Assembly (NCBI RefSeq): GCF_003610635.1 | Contig: NZ_RAQJ01000001.1 | Location: forward strand, 682,474 to 746,473 | Length of the DNA stretch: 64,000 nucleotides | Direction of reading: 5' to 3' | Source of the DNA: Ichthyenterobacterium magnum | GTDB lineage: Bacteria > Bacteroidota > Bacteroidia > Flavobacteriales > Flavobacteriaceae | Shown: in pieces, positions 25,813 through 34,900 of the stretch | Layout of the letters: every line of letters starts with the position of its first letter | Position numbering within the stretch: position 1 is the stretch's first letter | Notes under the pieces: generated by a model | Databases searched by the model: none | Told to the model about the DNA's origin: nothing | What the model saw: the letters and a program-made list of their open reading frames with translations, nothing else | Program-made: the position numbers and the translations under genes

Positions 25813-26091
25813 ATGAAAACAAGTTATGTTTACATATTAACTAACAAATATAGAACTACATTTTATATTGGAGTTACTACCAACTTAGAAAAAAGACTTC
25901 AAGAACATCATGAAGAGATAGCTTCAAAATTCACTAAAAAGTATAATACTAAAGATTTAGTTTATTTTGAAACTTTTATAGATATTGAACAAGCAATAGC
26001 TAGAGAAAAACAATTGAAAAATTGGCATAAAGAATGGAAGTTGAATTTAATTAAGACCATAAATCCGACATTAAAAACATTAGATTACTAA
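25813..26091 (+). CDS. Small single-domain GIY-YIG endonuclease
   Basis: 92 residues, the whole protein being one GIY-YIG nuclease domain (YhbQ/UPF0213-like). Catalytic landmarks: Y7 in YVYIL, FYIG (Y18), R28 in NLEKRLQEH, H32, and the metal-binding E65 in AIAREKQLKNW. It lies between bioD and bioA and has no evident role in biotin synthesis. Inverted palindromes flank it closely on both sides, which suggests it travels with them. Alternatively it is a resident DNA-repair-type nuclease beside which the repeats happened to insert. Confidence 0.92.
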   Translation: MKTSYVYILTNKYRTTFYIGVTTNLEKRLQEHHEEIASKFTKKYNTKDLVYFETFIDIEQAIAREKQLKNWHKEWKLNLIKTINPTLKTLDY

Positions 26092-26100
26092 CTAAAATAA

Positions 26101-26126
26101 GATGCTGAATCAAGTTCAGCATGACG
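26101..26126. repeat. GTCA-family palindrome, inverted copy (right end of GIY-YIG cassette)
   Basis: 7-bp arms TGCTGAA (26103-26109) and TTCAGCA (26115-26121) around TCAAG, then TGACG. Its reverse complement starts CGTCA and has the loop CTTGA, so it mirrors the copy at 25778-25805. It ends 4 bases before the bioA start. Confidence 0.85.
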
Positions 26127-26130
26127 AAAA

Positions 26131-27396
26131 ATGACCTTAAACCAACGCGATAAAAAACACCTTTGGCATCCATTAACGCAACACAAATTGCATCCAAACA
26201 ACATTGCTATTACTAAAGCAAAAGACTGCGTACTTTATGATGAAAATGGAAACAGTTACATTGATGCCATTTCATCTTGGTACACATGCATGTATGGTCA
26301 TTGTAATGATTATATAACCAATCGTGTTTCAACCCAAATGCAACAATTACATCATGTGGTTTTTAGCAGTTTAACTCATGAGCCAGCAATAAAACTGTCT
26401 GAAGAATTGATATCGATTCTTCCAAACAATCAAGAAAAATTATTCTTTAGTGATAATGGTTCGACCAGTGTTGAAATAGGAATTAAAATGGCTTTGCAAT
26501 ACCATTTTAATCAAGGTGAAAAACGTAATGTATTAATTGCTTTTGAAGATGGTTTTCATGGTGACACTTTTGGAGCCATGAGTGTTTCTGGATTATCTGT
26601 TTATAATGGTCCTTTTAAAGACTTTTTCTTAGATGTAAAACGCATTCCAACTCCTAATGGCAAAAATCATAATGCTATTTTAAATACACTTCAAGATATT
26701 ATTAAAAATAATAATGTTGCTGGTTTTGTTTACGAGCCATTAGTACAAGGTGCAGCAGCTATGAAAATGCATAATGCTGAAGGCTTAAATGCAATATTAA
26801 AATTATGCAAAGCTCATAATATTATTACTGTTGCAGACGAGGTAATGACAGGCTTCGGAAAAACTGGAACTTATTTTGCTTCAGATCAAATAGAAACTAA
26901 GCCAGATGTAATATGTTTGAGTAAAGCTTTAACTGCTGGTATTATGCCAATGGCAATTACATCATGTTCTCAAAAAATTTATGATGCATTTTATAGTGAT
27001 GACCTTAGTAAAGGTCTATTTCATGGTCATACCTATTCTGCTAATCCGTTAGCATGCACTGCAGCTTTAGCAGGAATTGAATTGCTTAAATCAGAAACCA
27101 TAAAAAATAGCATTAACACTATTATCAACTCGCATAAAAAGTTTAATAAACATATAAAAAGCCATCCAAAGGTAAAATCTACACGACAGCTAGGAATTAT
27201 TTATGCGCTAGACTTAAATATTGAAATGGAACGCTATGGAAATTTACGTGACAAGCTATTCAAATTCTTTTTAGATAATGGTGTGTTTTTACGTCCGCTA
27301 GGAAGTACAATTTATATACAAGCACCTTATATCATAACGCAAACCGAATTACAAAAAATATATCAGGTTATTGAAGACGCTTTAGAAACTCTCTAA
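26131..27396 (+). CDS. bioA: Adenosylmethionine-8-amino-7-oxononanoate aminotransferase
   Basis: PLP class III aminotransferase converting KAPA to DAPA with SAM as amino donor. 421 residues. HLWHPLTQH at the N-terminus, AISSWYTCMYGH, FSDNGSTSVEIGIKMALQYH, DEVMTGFGKTG and the PLP lysine in CLSKALTAG (about 276), followed by FHGHTYSANPLACTAAL. The start codon is 4 bases after the palindromic repeat. Order bioF, DUF2007, bioD, bioA on one strand suggests a common transcript that has to cross the GIY-YIG cassette. Confidence 0.97.
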   Translation: MTLNQRDKKHLWHPLTQHKLHPNNIAITKAKDCVLYDENGNSYIDAISSWYTCMYGHCNDYITNRVSTQMQQLHHVVFSSLTHEPAIKLSEELISILPNNQEKLFFSDNGSTSVEIGIKMALQYHFNQGEKRNVLIAFEDGFHGDTFGAMSVSGLSVYNGPFKDFFLDVKRIPTPNGKNHNAILNTLQDIIKNNNVAGFVYEPLVQGAAAMKMHNAEGLNAILKLCKAHNIITVADEVMTGFGKTGTYFASDQIETKPDVICLSKALTAGIMPMAITSCSQKIYDAFYSDDLSKGLFHGHTYSANPLACTAALAGIELLKSETIKNSINTIINSHKKFNKHIKSHPKVKSTRQLGIIYALDLNIEMERYGNLRDKLFKFFLDNGVFLRPLGSTIYIQAPYIITQTELQKIYQVIEDALETL

Positions 27397-27467
27397 AGTT
27401 TTATCTAATGCATTACTTTTTATTGCAATTGAATTATAAAGTAATATGATATAAAACACATAACTCT

Positions 27468-27475
27468 TACTTTTG
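27468..27475 (+). promoter_or_regulatory. -7 box for the ketosynthase gene
   Basis: TACTTTTG fits TAnnTTTG and lies 16 bases before the TTG start codon at 27492, supporting both a new transcript here and that start. Confidence 0.45.
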
Positions 27476-27491
27476 CTGAAAACAAAATTCT

Positions 27492-28667
27492 TTGAAGCAA
27501 CCTATATCTATAACAACTATTGCATCAATTTCTCCATTAGGGAATTCATCTGAGAGCATTTGGAACAACTACAAAAACAATTCGCATTGTATTGTAGAGA
27601 AAAACGGTGTTTTAATCTCAGAATTATCTAAAAACCTAAAAACTGAAATTGAAAACTTAAAAGCTTCCGAATCAAAATATAAGTCTTTAGATAACTCTGT
27701 TTTATTTGCAATCTATACTTCTAGAAAAGCTATAGAAAAAGCAAATTGGAACGCTTCAGATAATTTCGGAATTAACATTGGATCATCACGAGGAGCCACT
27801 CAGTTATTTGAAACATATCACGAAGATTTCTTAAAAAACAATAAAGCCAAAACACTAAGTTCTCCAACAACAACTCTAGGCAATATATCGTCTTGGGTTG
27901 CTCACGATTTAAAAACTAAAGGCCCAGAAATTAGCCATTCTATAACATGCTCAACAGCATTGCATGCAATGCTAAATGGTATTGCTTGGATAAACTCTGG
28001 TATGTGTAAAAAGTTTTTAGTTGGCGGAAGCGAAGCGCCTCTTACTCCTTTTACTATTGCTCAAATGCAAGCACTAAAAATTTATGCAAATAACAAATGT
28101 CATTCTGAGCCTGTCGAAGAATCTTTCCCATGTCGAGCCTTAGACACTTCTAAAAAAGAAAACACAATGGTTCTTGGAGAAGCTGCTGCTTCATTATGTT
28201 TAGAGCAAGGTGAAACTCCTAATGCATTAGCATCAATAATTGGTATTGGTTATGCAACTGAGTTGTTAGAACATAACGCATCATTATCAGCAAATGCAAT
28301 ATGTTTTCAAGATTCTATGCGTATGGCTTTAGGTAATACAAATCCAGATGATGTAGATATTATAATTACACATACACCTGGAACCATAAAAGGCGATATT
28401 GCAGAATATAATGCTATTAAAAAAATATTTTGTAACAAAGCTCCTTCATTAACGAATAACAAATGGAAACTAGGGCATAGTTTAGGAGCTTCAGGATTGT
28501 TAAGTGTAGAAATGGCTGTTTTAATGCTTCAACATCAAGAGTTTATTTCAGTTCCCTTTTTTGAGGAAAAGCGTCCAAAAAAAATTACTAAAATTTTAGT
28601 AAACGCTGTTGGTTTTGGAGGCAACGCCGTAAGCATTCTTTTAAGTTTACCTAACACAAAAAACTAA
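27492..28667 (+). CDS. Beta-ketoacyl synthase in the biotin cluster, with in-frame repeat insertion
   Basis: Thiolase-fold condensing enzyme, 391 residues. Catalytic triad: C153 in SITCSTALHAM, H294 in THTPGT and H329 in KLGHSLGASG, as in KAS I/II. Its place between bioA and bioB suggests a role in making the pimeloyl precursor, or a side role in fatty-acid chain extension; this is inference. Residues about 204-211 (HSEPVEES) come from a palindromic repeat inserted in frame before the conserved PCRALDTSKKENTMVLGE. The start is TTG (TTG-Lys), since no ATG exists before the conserved ISITTIASISPLG strand and a -7 box lies just upstream. Confidence 0.85.
   Translation: MKQPISITTIASISPLGNSSESIWNNYKNNSHCIVEKNGVLISELSKNLKTEIENLKASESKYKSLDNSVLFAIYTSRKAIEKANWNASDNFGINIGSSRGATQLFETYHEDFLKNNKAKTLSSPTTTLGNISSWVAHDLKTKGPEISHSITCSTALHAMLNGIAWINSGMCKKFLVGGSEAPLTPFTIAQMQALKIYANNKCHSEPVEESFPCRALDTSKKENTMVLGEAAASLCLEQGETPNALASIIGIGYATELLEHNASLSANAICFQDSMRMALGNTNPDDVDIIITHTPGTIKGDIAEYNAIKKIFCNKAPSLTNNKWKLGHSLGASGLLSVEMAVLMLQHQEFISVPFFEEKRPKKITKILVNAVGFGGNAVSILLSLPNTKN
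28099..28124. repeat. GTCA-family palindrome inside the ketosynthase gene
   Basis: Reads GTC-ATTCT-GAGCCTGTCGA-AGAAT-CT; arms ATTCT (28102-28106) and AGAAT (28118-28122). It has the same GTCA head and TCT tail as the intergenic copy at 1521-1548 and is translated as CHSEPVEES. Confidence 0.8.
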
Positions 28668-28734
28668 TTCTACTATTGTTGAAAACAAGTTGAAAATTGA
28701 AAGAACTAATTTCAAATTTCTAATATTATTGATT

Positions 28735-28742
28735 TATTTTTG
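28735..28742 (+). promoter_or_regulatory. -7 box for bioB
   Basis: TATTTTTG fits TAnnTTTG but ends only 4 bases before the bioB ATG, so the transcript would be leaderless or nearly so. It could be chance in AT-rich DNA. Confidence 0.3.
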
Positions 28743-28746
28743 AATT

Positions 28747-29841
28747 ATGAGCGAGACAAGACATAATTGGACAAAAGAAGAAATTCTAGACATATATAAT
28801 AAACCTTTAATGGAGCTGCTTTATGAATCTGCAACAATTCATAGGCAACATCATGACCCAAATACAGTACAAGTAAGCACCTTACTTTCTATAAAAACTG
28901 GCGGCTGCCCAGAAGATTGTGGTTACTGCCCACAAGCTGCACGTTATCATACAGATATTGAAGGTAATGATCTTATGAGTGTACAACAAGTTAAAGCACA
29001 AGCATTACGTGCAAAAGCATCTGGAAGTTCGCGTGTTTGTATGGGAGCTGCTTGGCGAAATGTAAAAGATGGTCAAGAGTTTGATGATGTTTTAGAAATG
29101 GTTAGAACAATCAACAAATTAGATATGGAAGTTTGTTGTACTCTTGGTATGATTACCGAAAATCAAGCACAGCGTTTAGCTGAAGCTGGTTTATATGCTT
29201 ACAACCACAATCTAGATTCATCTGAAGAATACTATAAAGAAGTCATCTCTACTAGAGGTTTTGAAGACAGATTAGAAACAATAGATAATGTTAGAAAAAC
29301 TAATGTTACTGTTTGTTCTGGAGGTATTATTGGTATGGGAGAAAAAGTTGAAGATAGAGCAGGAATGTTAGTTGCTTTATCTACATTAAATCCGCAACCA
29401 GAATCGGTTCCAATTAATGCATTAGTTGCTGTAGAAGGTACGCCTCTTGAAGACCAAAAACCTGTTTCTATTTGGGATATGGTACGTATGGTAGCAACTA
29501 CAAGAATTATTATGCCAGAAACCCAAGTACGTTTAAGTGCTGGGCGAACAGAGATGAGTCGTGAAGGTCAAGCTATGTGTTTCTTTGCTGGAGCAAATTC
29601 AATTTTTGCAGGAGACAAATTGCTTACAACACCAAATCCAGATGTTAATGAAGATATGGAAATGTTTAAACAGTTAGGTTTAAATCCACAAAAACCATTC
29701 ATAAAAAAAATGCAACCAGAAACTGTTGAAGCTCAAGATTCACAATATCAAGCTCTAGGTGAAAAACCTAAATGGACAAGACCTGAGCATACCATAGACC
29801 GTAATGAAGACGCAAAACAAAAAGCAAAGGTTTTAAAATAA
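28747..29841 (+). CDS. bioB: Biotin synthase
   Basis: Radical SAM enzyme inserting sulfur into dethiobiotin. 364 residues. The radical-SAM cluster motif CPEDCGYC is at about 56-63; further Cys in CCTLGMI and CSGGIIGMGE, and the R of VRLSAGR bind the second cluster. It completes the set bioF, bioD, bioA, bioB in the window; pimelate-module genes (bioC/bioH) are not here. The last 30 residues are lysine-rich and variable. Confidence 0.98.
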   Translation: MSETRHNWTKEEILDIYNKPLMELLYESATIHRQHHDPNTVQVSTLLSIKTGGCPEDCGYCPQAARYHTDIEGNDLMSVQQVKAQALRAKASGSSRVCMGAAWRNVKDGQEFDDVLEMVRTINKLDMEVCCTLGMITENQAQRLAEAGLYAYNHNLDSSEEYYKEVISTRGFEDRLETIDNVRKTNVTVCSGGIIGMGEKVEDRAGMLVALSTLNPQPESVPINALVAVEGTPLEDQKPVSIWDMVRMVATTRIIMPETQVRLSAGRTEMSREGQAMCFFAGANSIFAGDKLLTTPNPDVNEDMEMFKQLGLNPQKPFIKKMQPETVEAQDSQYQALGEKPKWTRPEHTIDRNEDAKQKAKVLK

Positions 29842-29896
29842 ATGATCTCTAACTAATTAGAAATAAATAATAAAATAGATTTTAGTAACGTTTTGT

Positions 29897-29904
29897 TAAC
29901 TTTG
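29897..29904 (+). promoter_or_regulatory. -7 box for the JmjC/cupin-like gene
   Basis: TAACTTTG fits TAnnTTTG, 19 bases before the preferred TTG start at 29924. The -33 element is not recognisable. Confidence 0.4.
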
Positions 29905-29923
29905 ACGCACTAAATTTTTGTTG

Positions 29924-30787
29924 TTGAAACTAAACCTTCAAAATATTCCTCGTGTAAAAACGATTACCAAAGAGGATTTTATAAAACACTACTTTAAACC
30001 ACAAAAACCTGTGGTTATAGAACGTTTTATAGAAGATTGGCCAGCGTTTTCAAAGTGGAATTTAGACTACATGAAATCTATTGCTGGAGATAAAATTGTT
30101 CCGCTATACGACGACAGACCTGTAGATTATAAAGATGGTTTTAATGAACCTCATGCCAAAATGAAAATGAGTGATTATGTTAATTTGCTAAAAAGCAAAC
30201 CGACAAAATTCAGGATTTTTCTTTGGAACATATTAAAAGAAGTACCTCAACTTCAAAATGATTTTAGCTATCCTGATTTTGGCTTAAAACTCATGAAAGG
30301 TTTGCCAATGCTCTTTTTTGGCGGAAAAGAATCACATACATTTATGCATTATGATATTGATTTAGCTAATATCTTTCATTTTCATTTTGAAGGCAAAAAA
30401 CAATGCATTCTGTTTGATCAAAAACAAAACAAGTATTTATATAAAATTCCGCATTCTCTAATCGTAAGAGAAGATATCGATTTTTCTAACCCAGATTTTA
30501 ACACTTGGCCAGCTTTACAATATGCTAAAGGTTGGACATGTGAATTAAATCATGGCGAAGTACTTTATATGCCTGAAGGTTACTGGCATTATATGAAATA
30601 TCTAACTCCTGGCTTTTCTATGAGCCTAAGAGCAATAGCTAGAAACCCTAAAAATTTTGGCAAAGCTGTCTATAATCTTTTAATCATGCGAAATTTTGAT
30701 AACGTAATGCGAAAAATTAAAGGTCAAAAATGGATCGACTGGAAAAACAGACAAGCCATTTTAAAAACAAATAAGAGTATTAATTAA
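29924..30787 (+). CDS. JmjC/cupin-like 2-oxoglutarate-dependent oxygenase-family protein
   Basis: 287 residues of the cupin-like (cupin_8/JmjC) family. PVVIERFIEDWPAFSKWNLDYM at the N-terminus is the family's opening motif; iron-binding candidates are the HYD element in FMHYDIDLANIFHFH (H and D) and a distal H in NHGEVLYMPEGYWHYMKY. Possible substrate is a protein or tRNA side chain; unknown here. Three TTG codons in a row precede the body; I choose the third (29924), giving MKLNLQNIPRVKTITKEDF, since it resembles how relatives start. No ATG is available. Confidence 0.82.
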   Translation: MKLNLQNIPRVKTITKEDFIKHYFKPQKPVVIERFIEDWPAFSKWNLDYMKSIAGDKIVPLYDDRPVDYKDGFNEPHAKMKMSDYVNLLKSKPTKFRIFLWNILKEVPQLQNDFSYPDFGLKLMKGLPMLFFGGKESHTFMHYDIDLANIFHFHFEGKKQCILFDQKQNKYLYKIPHSLIVREDIDFSNPDFNTWPALQYAKGWTCELNHGEVLYMPEGYWHYMKYLTPGFSMSLRAIARNPKNFGKAVYNLLIMRNFDNVMRKIKGQKWIDWKNRQAILKTNKSIN

Positions 30788-30814
30788 AAACTACTGGTTT
30801 TTAAAAAGTTATAA

Positions 30815-30822
30815 TATATTTG
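30815..30822 (+). promoter_or_regulatory. -7 box for the small outer-membrane-type protein
   Basis: TATATTTG fits TAnnTTTG, 27 bases before the ATG at 30850. Confidence 0.5.
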
Positions 30823-30849
30823 CCGTCTTAAATTTTAAAAACTCAAATC

Positions 30850-31341
30850 ATGAAAAATTTAATTATAATAATTGCTTTACTTTCGGTTTCTATTGTAAAT
30901 GCTCAAGTTTTTAAAGGTAAAGGAGATACTAAATTTCAAGTTGGTGCAAACTTTCAAAACAATGCAACAGGGCTTAACGTAAGTTACGATTTTGGTGTTG
31001 GAGAAAATATCTCTTTAGGTTTATCATCGACATATGCATTAGGAGTAAAAAGTGCTTTAGATAGTGATTTTGGTGACCGTTTTGATATTAAAGCACGCTT
31101 TAATGCTAACTTAGGAAATGTTGTAAATATTGATAAAAATTTTGACATCTACCCAGGTTTAAATTTAGGGCTAAAAAATTTTGGTGCACACCTTGGGATG
31201 CGCTACTTCTTTACAGATGGATTTGGTGTTTACACTGAATTAAATGCTCCATTAGCAAAATACAATTCGGACAGATTAACTCCTGCTGAAAAATTACACA
31301 ATCAATTTACTATAAGTTTTGGAGCTACATTTAATCTATAA
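30850..31341 (+). CDS. Small exported beta-barrel-like protein (DUF6646-like)
   Basis: 163 residues with a signal peptide (1-18, ending VNAQ). The mature part consists of short amphipathic strands ending in aromatic or hydrophobic residues (FQVGANFQNNATGLNVSYDF, ISLGLSSTYALG, LNLGLKNFGAHLGMRYFF) and a C-terminal strand FTISFGATFNL, the pattern of an 8-strand outer-membrane barrel. I recall the family as DUF6646 with no known function. A bidirectional terminator follows. Confidence 0.7.
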   Translation: MKNLIIIIALLSVSIVNAQVFKGKGDTKFQVGANFQNNATGLNVSYDFGVGENISLGLSSTYALGVKSALDSDFGDRFDIKARFNANLGNVVNIDKNFDIYPGLNLGLKNFGAHLGMRYFFTDGFGVYTELNAPLAKYNSDRLTPAEKLHNQFTISFGATFNL

Positions 31342-31365
31342 TTTACTTAAATAGTAATACAATAA

Positions 31366-31397
31366 AAAAGCGTTTTAATTAAAATTAAAACGCTTTT
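31366..31397. terminator. Bidirectional terminator between the barrel protein gene and recX
   Basis: 15-bp perfect stem AAAAGCGTTTTAATT (31366-31380) / its complement (31383-31397) with a 2-base loop, A-run left and T-run right. The recX stop codon overlaps the right edge of the stem. Confidence 0.88.
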
Positions 31398-31887
31398 ATT
31401 TTATAAGCTCACTTACCTTATCATAAACTAGATGAGTTTCCCAACCTCGATACAACAAGTAATTGGCTAGTTTCTTCTTTTTCTTTTGGGTATTGCTTTC
31501 AGTTATAGAAAGTGATTTTTTTTCAGCTAACTCGTTAAGTGTATCTATGTAATCGACCTCAGGTATTTCTTTTAAGGCACTAGTAATAATTGTTTTACTA
31601 ATTTCTCTAAGTTTTAGTTCTTGAGTTATGCGATATTTGCCCCATTTTTTTATTCTAAACTTTCCTTTTACAAAAGCTTTAGCAAAACGCTCTTCATTTA
31701 AAAAATTATGTTCTAATAAATGAACAATAATAATATCACAAGCTTCAGGAATCATACGCATCGTTTTTAACTTCTGTTTAACCTCTTTATGGCAGCGTTC
31801 TTGGTAAGCGCAATAATGCTCTAACTTTAATTTTGCCTGTTCAACGGTAAAAGTTTTTTCTGAATTCAAAAATGTGTATATTTTCAA
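31396..31887 (-). CDS. recX: Regulatory protein RecX
   Basis: Modulator of RecA filaments. 163 residues, helical throughout, with the RecX triple-helix repeats: AKLKLEHYCAYQERCHKEVKQKL, FLNEERFAKAFVKGKFRIKKWGKYRI and the C-terminal KKKKLANYLLYRGWETHLVYDKV. The start is TTG (TTG-AAA, 31887-31885); there is no ATG before the first repeat. No recA is nearby. Confidence 0.92.
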   Translation of the reverse strand: MKIYTFLNSEKTFTVEQAKLKLEHYCAYQERCHKEVKQKLKTMRMIPEACDIIIVHLLEHNFLNEERFAKAFVKGKFRIKKWGKYRITQELKLREISKTIITSALKEIPEVDYIDTLNELAEKKSLSITESNTQKKKKKLANYLLYRGWETHLVYDKVSELIK

Positions 31888-31940
31888 TTATTTGTTAATA
31901 AACTCAAAACCGCAAGTCGCTGACTTTTAAGTATTTTGCC

Positions 31941-31948
31941 TATATTTG
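31941..31948 (+). promoter_or_regulatory. -7 box for the large T9SS protein
   Basis: TATATTTG fits TAnnTTTG, 37 bases before the ATG at 31986. Confidence 0.5.
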
Positions 31949-31985
31949 CGCGTTTGCGTTTAAAAACAAAATTAAGATTTTCCCT

Positions 31986-34900
31986 ATGATAAAGAAATAC
32001 TCCCTCGTATTAATAGCTTTTCTATGTTTTTTTGTGTCTGGTTTCTCTCAGCCTTGGACTGAAAATTTCAACACTCAAAGCAATAATTCTTATGCTGGAA
32101 CAAGTATTGTTATTAATGGTAGAACATGGACCAAACAAGCTGCAGGCAACTTTTCATATGCAAACACAAATATGTTTTCTCCTGCATTCACTATCAATGA
32201 TGATAATGCTGGTGCTCACATAACAACACCTGTTTTAAATACTTGTGGAACAATTTCATTTGATTACGCTTATATAAATGGGAATGCCACCAATGTTTTT
32301 CAATTACAAACATCTACAGATGGTACAAATTTTACAACTGTTGCCACAAGAGTTTTGGGAGCTGCGGCAAATTTATCTTATGTAAATTATTCATATAACG
32401 TAAATAGCTCAAATGCTACAACTTATGTTAGAATTTTAAGCGATAATCAAAATGCACATTTATTTATTGATAACTTATCAGTTACTGTATTTGCTGCATC
32501 AACACCAACAATAACAGCTACACCAACAAATATTACAGGTTTAGGTTATAGTTTTGGTTCTCCCACATCTGCTTCTCAAAGTTTTGATGTTACAGGAAAT
32601 TTATTAGTTAATGGTACTACAGTAACTTCAAACTCTACAAATTTTGAAGTATCTCTTGATGATACAAGTTTTACAAATTCTGTAAATATACCAGCAGGAA
32701 CATTAAACGGAACCACAACTATTTACACACGTTTAGCAACTGGATTAGCAACAAACACGTATAACAGTACACTTACTATAACTAATACAACAACAGGAAT
32801 AGGAACTATCCCAACAATTAATGTTGAAGGTATTGTAACTCCACCACCACCTGCAAATGATGATTGTATAAATGCTACTAACCTAACAATTGGTGCAGCT
32901 CCAATTGTAGGTGATTTATCGACAGCTTCACCTACTGCAAGTCTTGCCCAACAACAAACAAAAAATGATGTTTGGTATTCGTTTACACCTTCATGTACAG
33001 CTGAGCTTGATATAACCACTACATTCACTACTGGCCCTGATATTGATTTATATGTATACAGCTCTAATTGCCCAGCGTCTGGTAATGCATTATTTTCGTC
33101 AACCACTGGAAATAATACAGCTGAAACTTTAACTCAAACTTTTACAGCTGGAACCACGTATTACATAAGAGTTCTTGATTTTGATACTAATGCAACAACT
33201 TTTAATATAAGTGTAAATGCAGATGGCCCTAATAATGCTACCGCCTTAGAAGCCTGTATAGCAGATACAAGTATAGAACTATCATGGAATGCTTCAACAG
33301 GAACACCACCATCAGGATATATCGTTTTTGCACAACTAGGTGCTACAGTACCAAGTTCTGCAACACCTGGAAATGCATCTAGCTATACTGCCAATTCAGA
33401 TTATTCTTCGGCCACAACATATGGAACATTAGGTAGAGCTGTTTATAAAGGCAATGCTACAACAGCAACAATTACTGGTTTAACCAATACATCTGATTAC
33501 TCTTTTACTGTTGTTGCCTACACTTGTGAAACAGGTACTGGTTGGGCTACGGCAATAAACAATACTGGATCTTGGAGTAATACATATACAATCGACGTTC
33601 CTGAGGCCACAATTACAAGTGCTTCTGTAGCTCCAACATCATCAGTTATTTCTTGGACAAACCCATTGCCAACATCCTGTTACGAGGTTTTAATTGTAGC
33701 TAATCAAGGAAGTAATACATCCTTTATTCCTACAGGAAATGGAGCTGGTTATACTGCTAATGCAACTTATTCTGGATCAGATTCTATTATTTTTAAAGGT
33801 AATGGAATAACAACAACAGTGACTGGTTTAACTACTGGACTTTCATATTGCTATACTATATTTATACGTAATATTAGTACTAATGAATGGAGTACTGGTG
33901 TTTCAACTTGTCAAACAACTGGAGTTTCATATTGTAACTCAAATGGAAATACGGCTTTTTCTACTGGAATTGAAAGTGTTTCTTTTAGCTCTATGAACAA
34001 TCTTAACACATCTACAAATACTGACTATGTAGATTACACAGGTAATCCAGCTCTTTATATTCCCTTAACACTTGGAGAAAGCAATAATTTAAATGTTAGT
34101 ATAACTGTTGATGGAAACAATACAGTGTTTACAAAAGCTTGGATTGATTGGAATAATAATGGAAGCTTTAACGACTCAGGCGAAGAGTATGACTTAGGTA
34201 CTTTCTCTACGGCAAATTCAACTGGAGCTACATCTGCATCTCCGCTAAGCATTAACACTCCTGCAGGAGCTACACTAGGAAACACCAGAATGCGAGTATC
34301 TACAAAATGGGGGAGCTACTCTGCTTCCTGTGAGACAGGCTTTAGTGGTGAAGTTGAAGATTATACAGTTGTTATTACACGTCCTGTTGGCCCAGAAATT
34401 CATGTAAAAGGAAACAATAATACCATCATTTCTGGCTCAAATACAACAACCGGAATAAATAATACAGCGTTTGGCAATAGCAATGTTGGTGTAGCAGATA
34501 CTCCAAACACATTTATAATTGAAAGTATTGGAACTGCAGATTTAGATTTAACTGGTGCTCCTTTTGTAGAAATAAGTGGTGCAAATGCATCAGATTTTGT
34601 TGTCACTACTCAACCATCAAATGACCCAATTACCTCAGGAAGTAGCGAAAGTTTTATTATCACATTCACGCCATCCGAAGCTGGACCTAGAACAGCAACT
34701 GTTACTATTAGGAACAATGACATGACTGATAGTGAAGATGTTTTTACATTTGTTATTAACGGAACAGGTAATGGCCCAGAAATAAATGTAACAGGAAATA
34801 GTTTATCTATTCCTAGCGGTAGCGGAATTCCTGATTTAAGCGTCAATAATTTCACCATTTTAGGAAGTTCAAATATAAGTACAGCGCAATTAGTAACTAA

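Larger units (their letters stand above)
25778..26126 (+). mobile_element. Candidate mobile cassette: GIY-YIG nuclease gene bracketed by inverted palindromes
   Basis: The 349-base segment starts with CGTCA and ends with TGACG, carries a forward palindrome at the left end and an inverted one at the right end, and contains nothing but the 92-codon GIY-YIG gene with 8- and 9-base margins. It interrupts the otherwise overlapping bioD-bioA series. The same palindromes occur elsewhere as a pair without the gene (1521-1599). The layout resembles a small autonomous element with its non-autonomous derivative. Mobility is inferred; no target duplication was seen. Confidence 0.5.

Noticed and set aside
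22322-28124. CRISPR array
   Set aside because: The repeated sequences are either contiguous heptamers or dispersed palindromes; no regular repeat-spacer pattern and no cas genes anywhere in the window.
32723-34858. Several antisense open frames in the T9SS protein gene
   Set aside because: They arise from the low-complexity Thr/Asn/Ser codons of the real gene and have no start context or family resemblance.
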